Shown here piece after piece: positions 46,676 to 54,656 of a stretch of 64,000 bases of DNA. The stretch lies in NCBI GenBank assembly GCA_037965595.1, contig CP150183.1, positions 2,108,001-2,172,000 on the forward strand. The letters are read 5' to 3'. The stretch comes from Alkalihalobacillus sp. FSL W8-0930. Its GTDB lineage: Bacteria > Bacillota > Bacilli > Bacillales > Bacillaceae_D. The position numbers were made by a program, and so were the translations under genes. Below the pieces are notes generated by a model, which had not been told where the DNA came from, made no database searches, and saw only the letters and a list, made by a program, of their open reading frames with translations. Each line of letters begins with the position of its first letter. Position 1 is the stretch's first letter.

Positions 46676-47012
46676 CAATTACGCGCTCCGCCTGGAAAGG
46701 CTTCACAATAAAATCTTTTGCGCCAGCTTGAATCGCATCAATAACCATAGCTTGTTGTCCCATCGCCGAGCACATGATAATTTTTGCATTTGGATCAAAT
46801 AACTTGATTTCTTTTAACGCACTAATTCCGTCCTTCTCAGGCATCGTAATATCCATCGTAACGAGATCTGGTGACAATTCTTTGTACTGTGCCACAGCTT
46901 CGTTTCCATCTGCTGCCTCACCCACTACATCAAAACCATTCTTCGTAAGAATATCCTTAATCATCATTCTCATAAAAGCTGCATCATCTACTACTAAAAC
47001 CTTTTGACCCAT
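46650..47012 (-). CDS. cheY: Chemotaxis response regulator CheY
   Basis: A 120-residue single-domain receiver controlling motor bias. LVVDDAAFMRMM (acidic pocket), phospho-acceptor in LVTMDITMPEKDG (near 54), MCSAMGQQ and the conserved lysine in FIVKPFQ are all intact. ATG 47012 is preferred over 47021, since AGGGG abuts the earlier ATG and is 9 nt from this one, and the product then matches B. subtilis CheY in length. Lies between fliY and fliZ. Its kinase CheA is not in the window. Confidence 0.97.
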   Translation of the reverse strand: MGQKVLVVDDAAFMRMMIKDILTKNGFDVVGEAADGNEAVAQYKELSPDLVTMDITMPEKDGISALKEIKLFDPNAKIIMCSAMGQQAMVIDAIQAGAKDFIVKPFQAERVIDAINKTLA

Positions 47013-47029
47013 TTCATTCATCCCCTATG

Positions 47030-48184
47030 CTATTTTAAATTTCGAATTCGTTCTGCTTGACTTACAATATCTGTTACACGAACACCAAAGTTTTCATCAA
47101 TAACAACGACTTCACCTTTGGCTATTAACTTTTCGTTAACTAGAATGTCAACAGGTTCACCTGCTAGCTTATCTAATTCAATGATTGACCCTTGAGTAAA
47201 TTCAAGAATGTCACGGATAGACTTGGTTGTACGTCCAAGCTCTACCTTTACATTTAACGGAATGTCTAAAAGCATGTCCAAGTTACCTGTTTGTGCACTT
47301 GTAAGCTGAGGTTGATCAAAGCTTTCAAATGCAGCTGGCTGAATGGTACTTGCTCCTCTTCCAGACATACCACCTACGTGCTGTGTCGATTCTTTTGGCT
47401 CGATTTGGTACGGACGCTCGCTTGACGCTTCTTCTCTAACTGGCTCTTGGCTAACGGGCTCAGATACCGCAGCTACTTCCTCAACAACTTGTGGTTCTTC
47501 TGGATTAGTCAGATTTTTAATAAATTCCTTCGCAAAAGCCAATGTGACGATCTGCATAATCTTTGAATCAATTAAGTCGCCTACTTGAAGCTGGAATGAG
47601 ATTTTAACAAGAATCTCTTCTGGAGGGACATAGCCCGTGTTCTCCCCATTTTTGATATCCATTACATCAACGGATGGCGGCGAGATATCGATTTTCATAT
47701 TAAACAATGTCGACATTGACGTAGATGCGGAACCCATCATCTGATTCATCGCTTCCTGCACTGCGCTAATATGCATGTCTGTTAATTCTTCTAGTGGGTT
47801 GGTTCCATCTCCACCGAGCATAAGATCAGCTATGATCGCCGCATCCGTGGTTTTAATCATTAAAAGATTTGATCCTTCAAAGCCTTCTGTGTATTCCACT
47901 TGAACGGCCACGTGAGGGCGAGGGAATTCTTGATCAAGATATTTTTTCTCAACGACAGTTACTTCAGGTGTTGTAATATCCACCTTTTGGTTAAGTAGTG
48001 ATGATAAGGCTGTCGCTGAACTACCAAACGAAATGTTACCAATTTCGCCTAATGTGTCTTTTTCCATATCTGTTAAATATTCATTTGTATCCAGACTTGG
48101 TGCGGATTCCTCTTTGTCTTGATCACTATCCATCCCATTCAGCAATGCGTTGATTTCTTCTTGAGAGAGCATGCCGTCACTCAT
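47030..48184 (-). CDS. fliY: Flagellar switch protein FliY with CheY-P phosphatase domain
   Basis: A 384-residue C-ring protein. A short N-terminal CheY-binding peptide (MLSQEEINALLNGMD) is followed by a CheC-like phosphatase domain with LGEIGNISFGSSATAL (near 42) and AVQEAMNQMMGSAST (near 143), a Pro/Glu/Ser-rich linker (about 220-285), and a C-terminal FliN domain (LDIPLNVKVELGRTTKSI, near 300-380). Overlaps fliM by 4 nt. As the motor phosphatase it dephosphorylates CheY near the switch. Confidence 0.96.
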   Translation of the reverse strand: MSDGMLSQEEINALLNGMDSDQDKEESAPSLDTNEYLTDMEKDTLGEIGNISFGSSATALSSLLNQKVDITTPEVTVVEKKYLDQEFPRPHVAVQVEYTEGFEGSNLLMIKTTDAAIIADLMLGGDGTNPLEELTDMHISAVQEAMNQMMGSASTSMSTLFNMKIDISPPSVDVMDIKNGENTGYVPPEEILVKISFQLQVGDLIDSKIMQIVTLAFAKEFIKNLTNPEEPQVVEEVAAVSEPVSQEPVREEASSERPYQIEPKESTQHVGGMSGRGASTIQPAAFESFDQPQLTSAQTGNLDMLLDIPLNVKVELGRTTKSIRDILEFTQGSIIELDKLAGEPVDILVNEKLIAKGEVVVIDENFGVRVTDIVSQAERIRNLK

Positions 48185-49167
48185 TCATCTGCCTCCTCTA
48201 ATACTTCCGTTACTTGAACAGCTAATTTGTTTTTTTGCTTTCCTGGCTGTGCCAAGTACTTTGTTTCTCCACCTACACTTAGCACAAGTGGATGATGAAT
48301 GGATTGATTTAATTCGATAACATCCCCGTGTCCTAAATGAAGAAATTCCTGTACCGTCATTTCCGATCGACCAAGCTCCGCCTGAACAAGCAATGGGGTA
48401 TCTCTTACTTGCTTTTCAAGCTGTTTTTGCTCATTTGGACTACGCAGCTTCTTTTTTTCTTGAAGCCAATAGTGATTTGACAGCTTAGGAAGAATCTCCT
48501 CAAGCACCATGTGAGGCAAACAAATTGTGATCATCCCTGACGTTTCTGCGATGTTTGTCACGAGTGAAATCACAACAACCGTTTCGTTTGGAGGAACCAT
48601 TTGTAGAAATTGCGGATTCACTTCAATGTCATCAAGAATTGGATCCATTTCTATCACAGAACTCCATGCTTCTGTGAAACTGTCTAACGTTCGTTGAAAA
48701 AGAGCTGACATAATCTTTGTTTCAATCTCTGTTAAACTGTCGATTTTATTTACACTGACACCTTTTCCACCCATTAACCGGTCAAGCATCGCATATGCAA
48801 TGTTCGGATTAACTTCCATTAAAATGCGTCCATTTAAAGGAACAGGTTCAAATACATTTAAAATGGTCATCTTTGGAATCGAACTGATAAATTCCTCATA
48901 TGGCAGCTGATCCACGGAGGCTACATGAATTTGAACAAAGGTGCGAAGCTGTGCTGAAAAAAAGGTTGTGAGTAACCTAGAGAAATTCTCATGAATTCGT
49001 GTCAAACTTCGAATCTGTTCTTTAGAGAACCTGAGGGCCCGCTTAAAGTCGTATACTCTTACTTTTTTCTGCGTTTCTTCTTTTTTAAGCTCCTCTGCAT
49101 TCATCTCACCTGTTGATAATGCGGAAAGGAGCGCATCTATTTCACCTTGCGACAGTACATCTGCCAA
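48181..49167 (-). CDS. fliM: Flagellar switch protein FliM
   Basis: A 328-residue C-ring protein with an N-terminal CheY-P-binding segment (VLSQGEIDALLSALSTGEM), a CheC-like middle domain lacking phosphatase E..N motifs, and a C-terminal FliN-like domain (about 250-325). TTG 49167 (MADVLSQGE) is chosen because GAGGTG lies 6-7 nt upstream and it matches the B. subtilis N-terminus; GTG 49176 is too close to that site. Coupled to fliY. Confidence 0.95.
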   Translation of the reverse strand: MADVLSQGEIDALLSALSTGEMNAEELKKEETQKKVRVYDFKRALRFSKEQIRSLTRIHENFSRLLTTFFSAQLRTFVQIHVASVDQLPYEEFISSIPKMTILNVFEPVPLNGRILMEVNPNIAYAMLDRLMGGKGVSVNKIDSLTEIETKIMSALFQRTLDSFTEAWSSVIEMDPILDDIEVNPQFLQMVPPNETVVVISLVTNIAETSGMITICLPHMVLEEILPKLSNHYWLQEKKKLRSPNEQKQLEKQVRDTPLLVQAELGRSEMTVQEFLHLGHGDVIELNQSIHHPLVLSVGGETKYLAQPGKQKNKLAVQVTEVLEEADE

Positions 49168-49196
49168 TGGACTCACCTCTTAATTCATCGCCATAC

Positions 49197-49628
49197 TTAT
49201 TGCAAAACCCATTCAGTCATATACACCTTTTGAACCGTTCCCTCTTGCATGAGTTCATTAATTTGCTCTTTCAGTTCTTCTTCCAGAGCCAATTTTCCGT
49301 CAGGTCCACTAAGATCCGTTGCCTCTTTCCCTGATAAGGTTGTAATGATGACGTTTGTTACTTGAAAATCTCTTTTTTCTAGTTCATGTAGCGCATCCTT
49401 ACTATCTAGTTGAATCTTGTATTTTGAACGAACAAAGCCATTGTTTAATAGATTGGTCGTTAACTCTTCCGTATCATAGGAGCGTTCAATAATTTCATCA
49501 ATCGTCGGCTCTGCATTTTCTTTTTCTCCTGCAGTTATGTAATCCCAAGATAAAAAGACGGCTCCACCAGCCACAGCTAATGTTAAAAACATAACTAGCA
49601 AAACAACACCTAGCTTACTTTTAAACAC
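49197..49628 (-). CDS. fliL: Flagellar basal body protein FliL
   Basis: A 143-residue single-pass membrane protein: helix at about 6-30 (VVLLVMFLTLAVAGGAVFL), then an extracytoplasmic FliL domain (TNLLNNGFVRSKYKIQLDS... EELKEQINELMQEG). FliL associates with the stator and supports torque under load. It directly abuts swrD (stop at 49629) and is followed by fliM. Confidence 0.93.
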   Translation of the reverse strand: MFKSKLGVVLLVMFLTLAVAGGAVFLSWDYITAGEKENAEPTIDEIIERSYDTEELTTNLLNNGFVRSKYKIQLDSKDALHELEKRDFQVTNVIITTLSGKEATDLSGPDGKLALEEELKEQINELMQEGTVQKVYMTEWVLQ

Positions 49629-49841
49629 TTACTTTCCTCCCTTCTTAAAAACTGATCCCAGGACCCCCACTTTCCCAAAACAATCATTAATGAGTGTATA
49701 TACTTCTTCGATCTCATTTTTGACAATGATCTTTTTTCCGCCTATTAACGTAATACTTGTTTCTGGGATGGCTTCTACTTGCTCAATTAATAACGCATTT
49801 AACAAGAAAAATTGTCCATTCAGTCGTTGTAGTCTTATCAT
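49629..49841 (-). CDS. swrD: SwrD/FlbD family protein
   Basis: A 70-residue FlbD-family protein (MIRLQRLNGQFFLLNALLIEQVE), in B. subtilis (SwrD/YlzI) needed for full flagellar torque and swarming. Start uncertain: ATG 49841 gives the family N-terminus but has no close Shine-Dalgarno; GGAGG lies farther upstream, separated by a perfect hairpin (49853-49873), and the frame is open to ATG 49862 in the hairpin loop. Sits between flgE and fliL. Confidence 0.88.
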   Translation of the reverse strand: MIRLQRLNGQFFLLNALLIEQVEAIPETSITLIGGKKIIVKNEIEEVYTLINDCFGKVGVLGSVFKKGGK

Positions 49842-49852
49842 CTCATTATGTA

Positions 49853-49873
49853 GCAGGCACATACTGTGCCTGC
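49853..49873 (-). other. Perfect hairpin between Shine-Dalgarno and swrD start
   Basis: GCAGGCACA / TGTGCCTGC, 9-bp stem with a 3-nt loop. It is flanked upstream by GGAGG and downstream by the swrD ATG at 49841. No T-tract follows on the minus strand, so it is not a terminator. It could affect swrD translation or be an RNA processing site. Confidence 0.6.
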
Positions 49874-49899
49874 ATGCCTCCTATACTAAAATCAGTAGA

Positions 49900-50697
49900 T
49901 TATCGTTTTAAATTAAGAAGCTCTTGTAAAATTTCATCAGATGTCGTGATGATCTTTGAATTTGATTGGAATCCACGTTGGGCAACGATCATTTCCGTAA
50001 ATTCTTCTGAAAGATCAACGTTTGACATTTCAAGCATTGATGAGTTAATCGAACCTGTACCATTAGCTCCTGGAGCTTCAGTAGCTGTAGGCTGACCAGA
50101 GTTGGCTGTTGGAATGAATGTATTCCCACCCACTTTTGATAGACCACTTGTGTTTGCGAAACTAACTAAACCAATCGTACCAGCCACTGCTGCTTGCCCA
50201 TTTTCATCTACTAAATTGACCGTTCCATCCTTACTTATGGAAAAGCTTTGGGTAGTATTTGGTATAGTAATAGCTCCTCCTCCAACACCATTCACTATAA
50301 ATCCTTCTGCAGTTGTAAGATTTCCATTTTGATCTAGATAGAAGTTCCCTGAGCGAGTGTAATAATCTTGTTCCCCATCACTTACTACAAAATATCCTTC
50401 ACCTTCAATGGAAAGATCAAGAGAACGCCCCGTAAATTGACTTGTCGCCCCTTCATGAATCGTATCAATTGATCCAAGTGTTGAACCTGCTCCTACCTGT
50501 TTGGAGTTAATCCCTCCACGGCCTCCGTCTTGAGCCGCTGTAGCTCCTGCAAGCTGTTGGCTGACGAGATCCTGGAATGTTACACGGCCTTTCTTGAAGC
50601 CGTATGTATTTACGTTCGCGATGTTGTTACCAATTACATCAAGCTTCGTTTGAAAGTTTTTCATACCGGAAATCCCTGAATACATTGATTTAATCAT
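49900..50697 (-). CDS. flgE: Flagellar hook protein FlgE
   Basis: A 265-residue hook protein of the short Bacillus type. The N-terminal rod/hook helix (MYSGISGMKNFQTKLDVIGNNIANVNTYGFK) and C-terminal helix (AQRGFQSNSKIITTSDEILQELLNL) are conserved; the Gly/Thr-rich middle is the surface domain. Exported through the flagellar pathway without a cleaved signal. Close in length to B. subtilis FlgE (264). Confidence 0.93.
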   Translation of the reverse strand: MIKSMYSGISGMKNFQTKLDVIGNNIANVNTYGFKKGRVTFQDLVSQQLAGATAAQDGGRGGINSKQVGAGSTLGSIDTIHEGATSQFTGRSLDLSIEGEGYFVVSDGEQDYYTRSGNFYLDQNGNLTTAEGFIVNGVGGGAITIPNTTQSFSISKDGTVNLVDENGQAAVAGTIGLVSFANTSGLSKVGGNTFIPTANSGQPTATEAPGANGTGSINSSMLEMSNVDLSEEFTEMIVAQRGFQSNSKIITTSDEILQELLNLKR

Positions 50698-50766
50698 CTA
50701 TACTCGCTCCTTTTGTTAACTGCTTCTCTCATTCCGCAGTTTGTGGCATCCCTTAATGGGTCCTGC

Positions 50767-51147
50767 CTAGATTGATGAATCTAAAAGAATGGTTCCATTA
50801 ATATTTGTAAAAATATGACTTGTCGCTTCATTCCGATTAAGAGCTGTAATTATCGTTTGACTTTTGGTGTTTGCTACAAGTGCCGCTTCCCTTGTGACAA
50901 CTAATGCGTCGGTAATTCCTTTTTGACTTGCTTCATGTAGCTTTTCAGAAATGAGCTTCCATTCAGATTGATTCATTCGAATGCCTCGTTGATGGAGACG
51001 TTCATTTGCATGCTTGCTTATGGTAATGCTTTGCTGTTCATTTTTTAAGATTTGACTAAAAGAATGGCTAGGGTGTTGCTGGACGTTTGGCTTTAATGCC
51101 GATTGGGACCTGTAACCTGGTTTAATATGGAGACTCGGATCAATCAT
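50767..51147 (-). CDS. TIGR02530-type flagellar operon protein
   Basis: A 126-residue protein whose core (FSQILKNEQQSITISKHANERLHQRGI, then ALVVTREAALVANTKSQTIITAL) matches the TIGR02530 family of flagellar operon proteins found between flgD and flgE in many Firmicutes. It overlaps flgD by 8 nt and precedes flgE by 69 nt. There is no signal peptide or membrane helix. A role in hook assembly is inferred from position only. I recall no such gene at this spot in B. subtilis 168. Confidence 0.85.
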   Translation of the reverse strand: MIDPSLHIKPGYRSQSALKPNVQQHPSHSFSQILKNEQQSITISKHANERLHQRGIRMNQSEWKLISEKLHEASQKGITDALVVTREAALVANTKSQTIITALNRNEATSHIFTNINGTILLDSSI

Positions 51148-51595
51148 TCACCTTGTCCTCAATGCCCGGAGCAATCCCAACGACTTGTTTTTCCAGAATC
51201 CATGTACCATCCTCCAAACCAATTTGAAGAACGCGGTCGCGGTCGTACTTTACTGATGTAACCCTCGCTGTTTTTTGTTCTCCTTCAAGCGAAGTGGAAT
51301 CACCAAGCTCATACGTAATCTCTTTATTAATTAACTCACTATATTGCAACAACGTTTGTTTTGACTGAGATTGAACAAACGTTTCTAATGTTTTGTTCAT
51401 ATTCGTCATCTGCTCTAGAGATGAGAAGGTAGCCATTTGAGCAATAAATTCTCTGTCATCTACTGGATTACTTGGATCTTGGTTCTGTAATTGTATTAAA
51501 AGTAGTTTTAAGAAATCATCCTTACCTAAGCTATCGCCACTCCGTACAGCTTGAGAAGGTTTAGGTAATAAAAAATCATTTGTAATGGATGTCAT
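51140..51595 (-). CDS. flgD: Flagellar hook capping protein FlgD
   Basis: A 151-residue hook cap/scaffold protein. The N-terminal FlgD signature LGKDDFLKLLLIQLQNQDP and the MATFSSLEQM segment are present. The length is that of the short Bacillus form. ATG 51595 (MTSITNDFLL) is chosen for spacing from AGGTG; ATG 51598 and GTG 51604 also lie in frame. Follows fliK by 20 nt. Confidence 0.93.
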   Translation of the reverse strand: MTSITNDFLLPKPSQAVRSGDSLGKDDFLKLLLIQLQNQDPSNPVDDREFIAQMATFSSLEQMTNMNKTLETFVQSQSKQTLLQYSELINKEITYELGDSTSLEGEQKTARVTSVKYDRDRVLQIGLEDGTWILEKQVVGIAPGIEDKVND

Positions 51596-51615
51596 CATAC
51601 TCACCTGCCATTGTT

Positions 51616-53589
51616 TTATGAAAACAAACCTTCTAATAGTGTTTTAAAGGAAAAGCTTGTCTCTGTTCGTGATTCATTCTCATCCTTCTGATGATCTGGA
51701 TGATCTGATTGTTGTTCATGCTGTTGCTGTTGATCCCGATCCACAAACTCTTCTACGTCAATTTGATCAAATGCGATATTTTGTGAATTTAGTGCTTGTC
51801 TTAATTGAGGCAAGCTCCGTTCCACTAATTCTTTTGTCGCACTTGATTCCGCAATAATTTGTGCAGCAAGTTTCTGACCACTTTGAATCACTTGAATCTG
51901 CAATTTCCCAAGGTGTTCAGGGAAAAGCTTTAACGTTAAAGTCGTTTGTCCATCAGACCGCTGAGTCATTGAACCTTGATGCAAAATACGTTGAAGTGTT
52001 TTAACAAAGCGTCTTTCTTCCGTTTGTCCTTCTGCCTTCAACGTTTCAGCTTGTTGCTGTACCCGATCAAATGCATGGACCGGTTTTACTGGTGCTAGTA
52101 GACTCTCATTTGAAGCGGTAGATTTCATGTCATTTACTGTTGGGGCCATCGCGCGATCAGTTGATTTACTTCCCTCTTCTGGTAGTACAGAATGGACAGT
52201 GGTTTTTAACTCCATCTCACTCGCTTCTTTATTCACACGTTCATTAAAGGAACGTGAAGTGAAAGTTTGGTTTGGTATGGAGTGTTCTGTTTTTTCAACT
52301 CTAGATTCAACAACCAATGGTTTAAGAGTGTCCTCTTTTGCTTTCATAGCTGACTTATCCGTTCTAATAAGCATTAATAGCTTTTCAAGCTCTTCAGATG
52401 ATTTTAAATCATTTGGCGCACCCTCAATATCCATGTCAACCGGTTTCCTAAACGTCGGACGTACCGCGTCCTTAATCTCAGTGATTAATTGATTAAGTGT
52501 TGTTTGATCCTTTGAATGGAAGAATGTTTCTACTTTACTTGCCACTTGTTGAAAAAGTTCAGCATCCTCATATAATTGATGAAGTTTTGGTAGATCTACA
52601 CTTCGTTTAATAGTATCTAGCAGAATTTCTGTCTGCTCTTGCACTATTTGATCTTCAACTGATTGAGTAGCTTGCTGCCCTTGAACAGGAAAGCTTTTTA
52701 AAGCTGATATAGGCATTCGGAATAAAGAAGGTTGATTTTTCTCTCGATTATTAGAGAGTTCTACTTCTTTTTTTTGCATGAAATGTCCTGACTCTTCAAA
52801 CTCTGGCATAAATGTTATCGGAGTAACTGATTCATCCAATTCAGATTTTAATGGTAGCTGATTCATCGATCCATTGGATTTAGCCTTTAATAACACCTGA
52901 TTAATTGATTCATTGAGTTTAGGGTTTAATGGTATCTGAGTACTTGTCTTATCAGGTTCAGGCATAATTAATTTGTTTTTGTTTTCCAAAGGTATTGCGC
53001 GAAATTCATCTAATTCTTCTGATTCCCGGTTAAGAAATTCTTTCTCAATAGAAGAAAAACGAGTCAATTTTGGCTCTAAACTATCTACGCTTTTTTGTTC
53101 AACAGTTGTCATGCTGTGAGTTTGAGAAAGTGGAACAACGTTGTTATCTTTTTTGGATTCTATATCTGTTTGGTTCGTTTGGGTTACTGGATCGGTTATT
53201 GCATCTTTGACTCCTATCGCTAACGCCTTATGATTCGTTTGATCCTGATCTTCTTGAGCAATAGCGTGAATAATAACATTTGTGACCATTTCCGGATCAA
53301 AATGTTCAGCTAATACTTCGGCATCTGCATATAAAAAAGGTACGATTGCTTTTTCAATACTAATTTCAGGTTCTTTGTGATCAATCGATTCAATTAAGGA
53401 TTGTTCTTTAGTTTCAGAGTTAGTACCCTCAAACTGTTGGAGTACATTTGAAAATGATAAAACAAAAGACTCATCAGATTGGTTTTCTTTAATGGCCGTT
53501 GATTCACTACCATTACTTGAATGACTCTGGAGTTGATTACCTAATCCAACAAAACCTCTCACACTTTGAAATGGTAAAAACTGATTCAC
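51616..53589 (-). CDS. fliK: Flagellar hook-length control protein FliK
   Basis: A 657-residue molecular ruler that triggers FlhB switching. The C-terminal Flg_hook domain (about 540-625, TLTLKLFPEHLGKLQIQVIQ) is conserved; the rest is low-complexity, Glu/Gln/Ser-rich and fast-evolving. Residues 217-268 form four tandem 13-residue repeats. Longer than B. subtilis FliK. The C-terminus is His/Gln/Asp-rich (QQQQHEQQSDHPDHQ). Located between ylxF and flgD. Confidence 0.93.
   Translation of the reverse strand: MNQFLPFQSVRGFVGLGNQLQSHSSNGSESTAIKENQSDESFVLSFSNVLQQFEGTNSETKEQSLIESIDHKEPEISIEKAIVPFLYADAEVLAEHFDPEMVTNVIIHAIAQEDQDQTNHKALAIGVKDAITDPVTQTNQTDIESKKDNNVVPLSQTHSMTTVEQKSVDSLEPKLTRFSSIEKEFLNRESEELDEFRAIPLENKNKLIMPEPDKTSTQIPLNPKLNESINQVLLKAKSNGSMNQLPLKSELDESVTPITFMPEFEESGHFMQKKEVELSNNREKNQPSLFRMPISALKSFPVQGQQATQSVEDQIVQEQTEILLDTIKRSVDLPKLHQLYEDAELFQQVASKVETFFHSKDQTTLNQLITEIKDAVRPTFRKPVDMDIEGAPNDLKSSEELEKLLMLIRTDKSAMKAKEDTLKPLVVESRVEKTEHSIPNQTFTSRSFNERVNKEASEMELKTTVHSVLPEEGSKSTDRAMAPTVNDMKSTASNESLLAPVKPVHAFDRVQQQAETLKAEGQTEERRFVKTLQRILHQGSMTQRSDGQTTLTLKLFPEHLGKLQIQVIQSGQKLAAQIIAESSATKELVERSLPQLRQALNSQNIAFDQIDVEEFVDRDQQQQHEQQSDHPDHQKDENESRTETSFSFKTLLEGLFS
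52786..52941 (-). repeat. Four tandem 39-bp (13-codon) repeats in fliK
   Basis: Units read TQIPLNPKLNESI, NQVLLKAKSNGSM, NQLPLKSELDESV and TPITFMPEFEESG. DNA similarity is clear between the first three units and decays in the fourth. They add about 52 residues to the ruler region of FliK. Confidence 0.85.
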
Positions 53590-53603
53590 TTTTTCACCTC
53601 CCT

Positions 53604-54194
53604 TCAGTTCACTTCATCAGACCAGGCTCGTACAACGTCAGCAGCAAGAGGTGTGTCCATTTTTGCGAGAATAGCCGACTTTGTTTCCGATTTAACGTCT
53701 TTAAGTTGGGTGACAATTTCATCTACTGTTAATTCATTTAAAATGGCTGCAGCAGCTTTGGCAGACATTTGTTCGTAGGTTTTTGCAAGTTCTTTATTAC
53801 GCTCTTCTACCGTAACATCGGTTGTTTCTATACTCGCGTCTTCATCTTGTGAGGCTAGATCTGTCTGAACCTGATCAAGCTCTTCTTGAGTAACCTGCAA
53901 GCTTTGTGTAGCTTCTTCTAATTGGCTTTTTGTTTGTTCAAGCTCTACTTTCAAGCTTGAATTTTCTGCCTTCAGATCATTCGGGGTATCCGTAGAAGGA
54001 CTCTCATTTTCTTCCGTGACAAGAGAGGAAAGAACGGGTACACTTTGTGCCCACTGTTTACTACTTCCCATCACATCAAAACCAATTAAAGGAGCAACAA
54101 AAAACAGAACAAGCAAACACACAACGATGAGAGGTAATACAACAGCGAGCAACATCATTTTTAAACCATTGCTTTTCTTTTCTTCTTTTGGCAT
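53604..54194 (-). CDS. ylxF: YlxF, MotE/MgtE N-domain-like flagellar operon protein
   Basis: A 196-residue single-pass membrane protein: helix at about 12-34 (MMLLAVVLPLIVVCLLVLFFV), a long coiled-coil (about 70-120), and a C-terminal MgtE-N/MotE-like segment (KAAAAILNELTVDEIVTQLK, KSAILAKMD). Located between fliJ and fliK as in B. subtilis ylxF. MotE homologues elsewhere act as chaperones for MotC; no such role is shown here. Confidence 0.88.
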   Translation of the reverse strand: MPKEEKKSNGLKMMLLAVVLPLIVVCLLVLFFVAPLIGFDVMGSSKQWAQSVPVLSSLVTEENESPSTDTPNDLKAENSSLKVELEQTKSQLEEATQSLQVTQEELDQVQTDLASQDEDASIETTDVTVEERNKELAKTYEQMSAKAAAAILNELTVDEIVTQLKDVKSETKSAILAKMDTPLAADVVRAWSDEVN

Positions 54195-54206
54195 GTTTTC
54201 ACCCTC

Positions 54207-54644
54207 TTACTGTCTGACAAATCGTTGCACAGAAATTTCATCCATACTTAACTGTTCCAGACGAGCTTCCTCTACCACAAATTGCTTCCGTTTCTTATCA
54301 CGGATCTTTTCATGCTTTTTGTGCTCAAATGAGGCATCTAGAAGTAATTGGTGCTTTTCTTCCATTTTCGTTCTAGCAAGCTGAGTACGTTTTTGTTGCT
54401 TCACAATTGCATCTTGAAGAAATAACATACTGGCTTGCATAGACTGAATATCGAGTACGGAAACCAAGTTCGATAGCTTTGCACGTGCATCTTGCTCAAG
54501 CGCTTCTTTTCGCTTGAGTAAATGATAAAGTTCTGTTGCTACCTCTTCAAAGGTTTTCACAGCGTTTGAATACACGTTTTCGGCCTCTTCCTTCTCCCTC
54601 TCCTTTAAATCCATAAGTTTCTGTAAGGAATAGCGAAACTGCAA
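54207..54644 (-). CDS. fliJ: Flagellar export chaperone FliJ
   Basis: A 145-residue all-helical coiled-coil protein beginning MQFRYSLQKLMDLKEREKEEAE. FliJ forms the central stalk of the FliI ATPase ring and helps deliver export chaperones. Rich in Glu/Lys/Gln with heptads throughout. It follows fliI by 12 nt. Low sequence identity is normal; position is the main support. Confidence 0.9.
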   Translation of the reverse strand: MQFRYSLQKLMDLKEREKEEAENVYSNAVKTFEEVATELYHLLKRKEALEQDARAKLSNLVSVLDIQSMQASMLFLQDAIVKQQKRTQLARTKMEEKHQLLLDASFEHKKHEKIRDKKRKQFVVEEARLEQLSMDEISVQRFVRQ

Positions 54645-54656
54645 GGTAGTTCCTCC

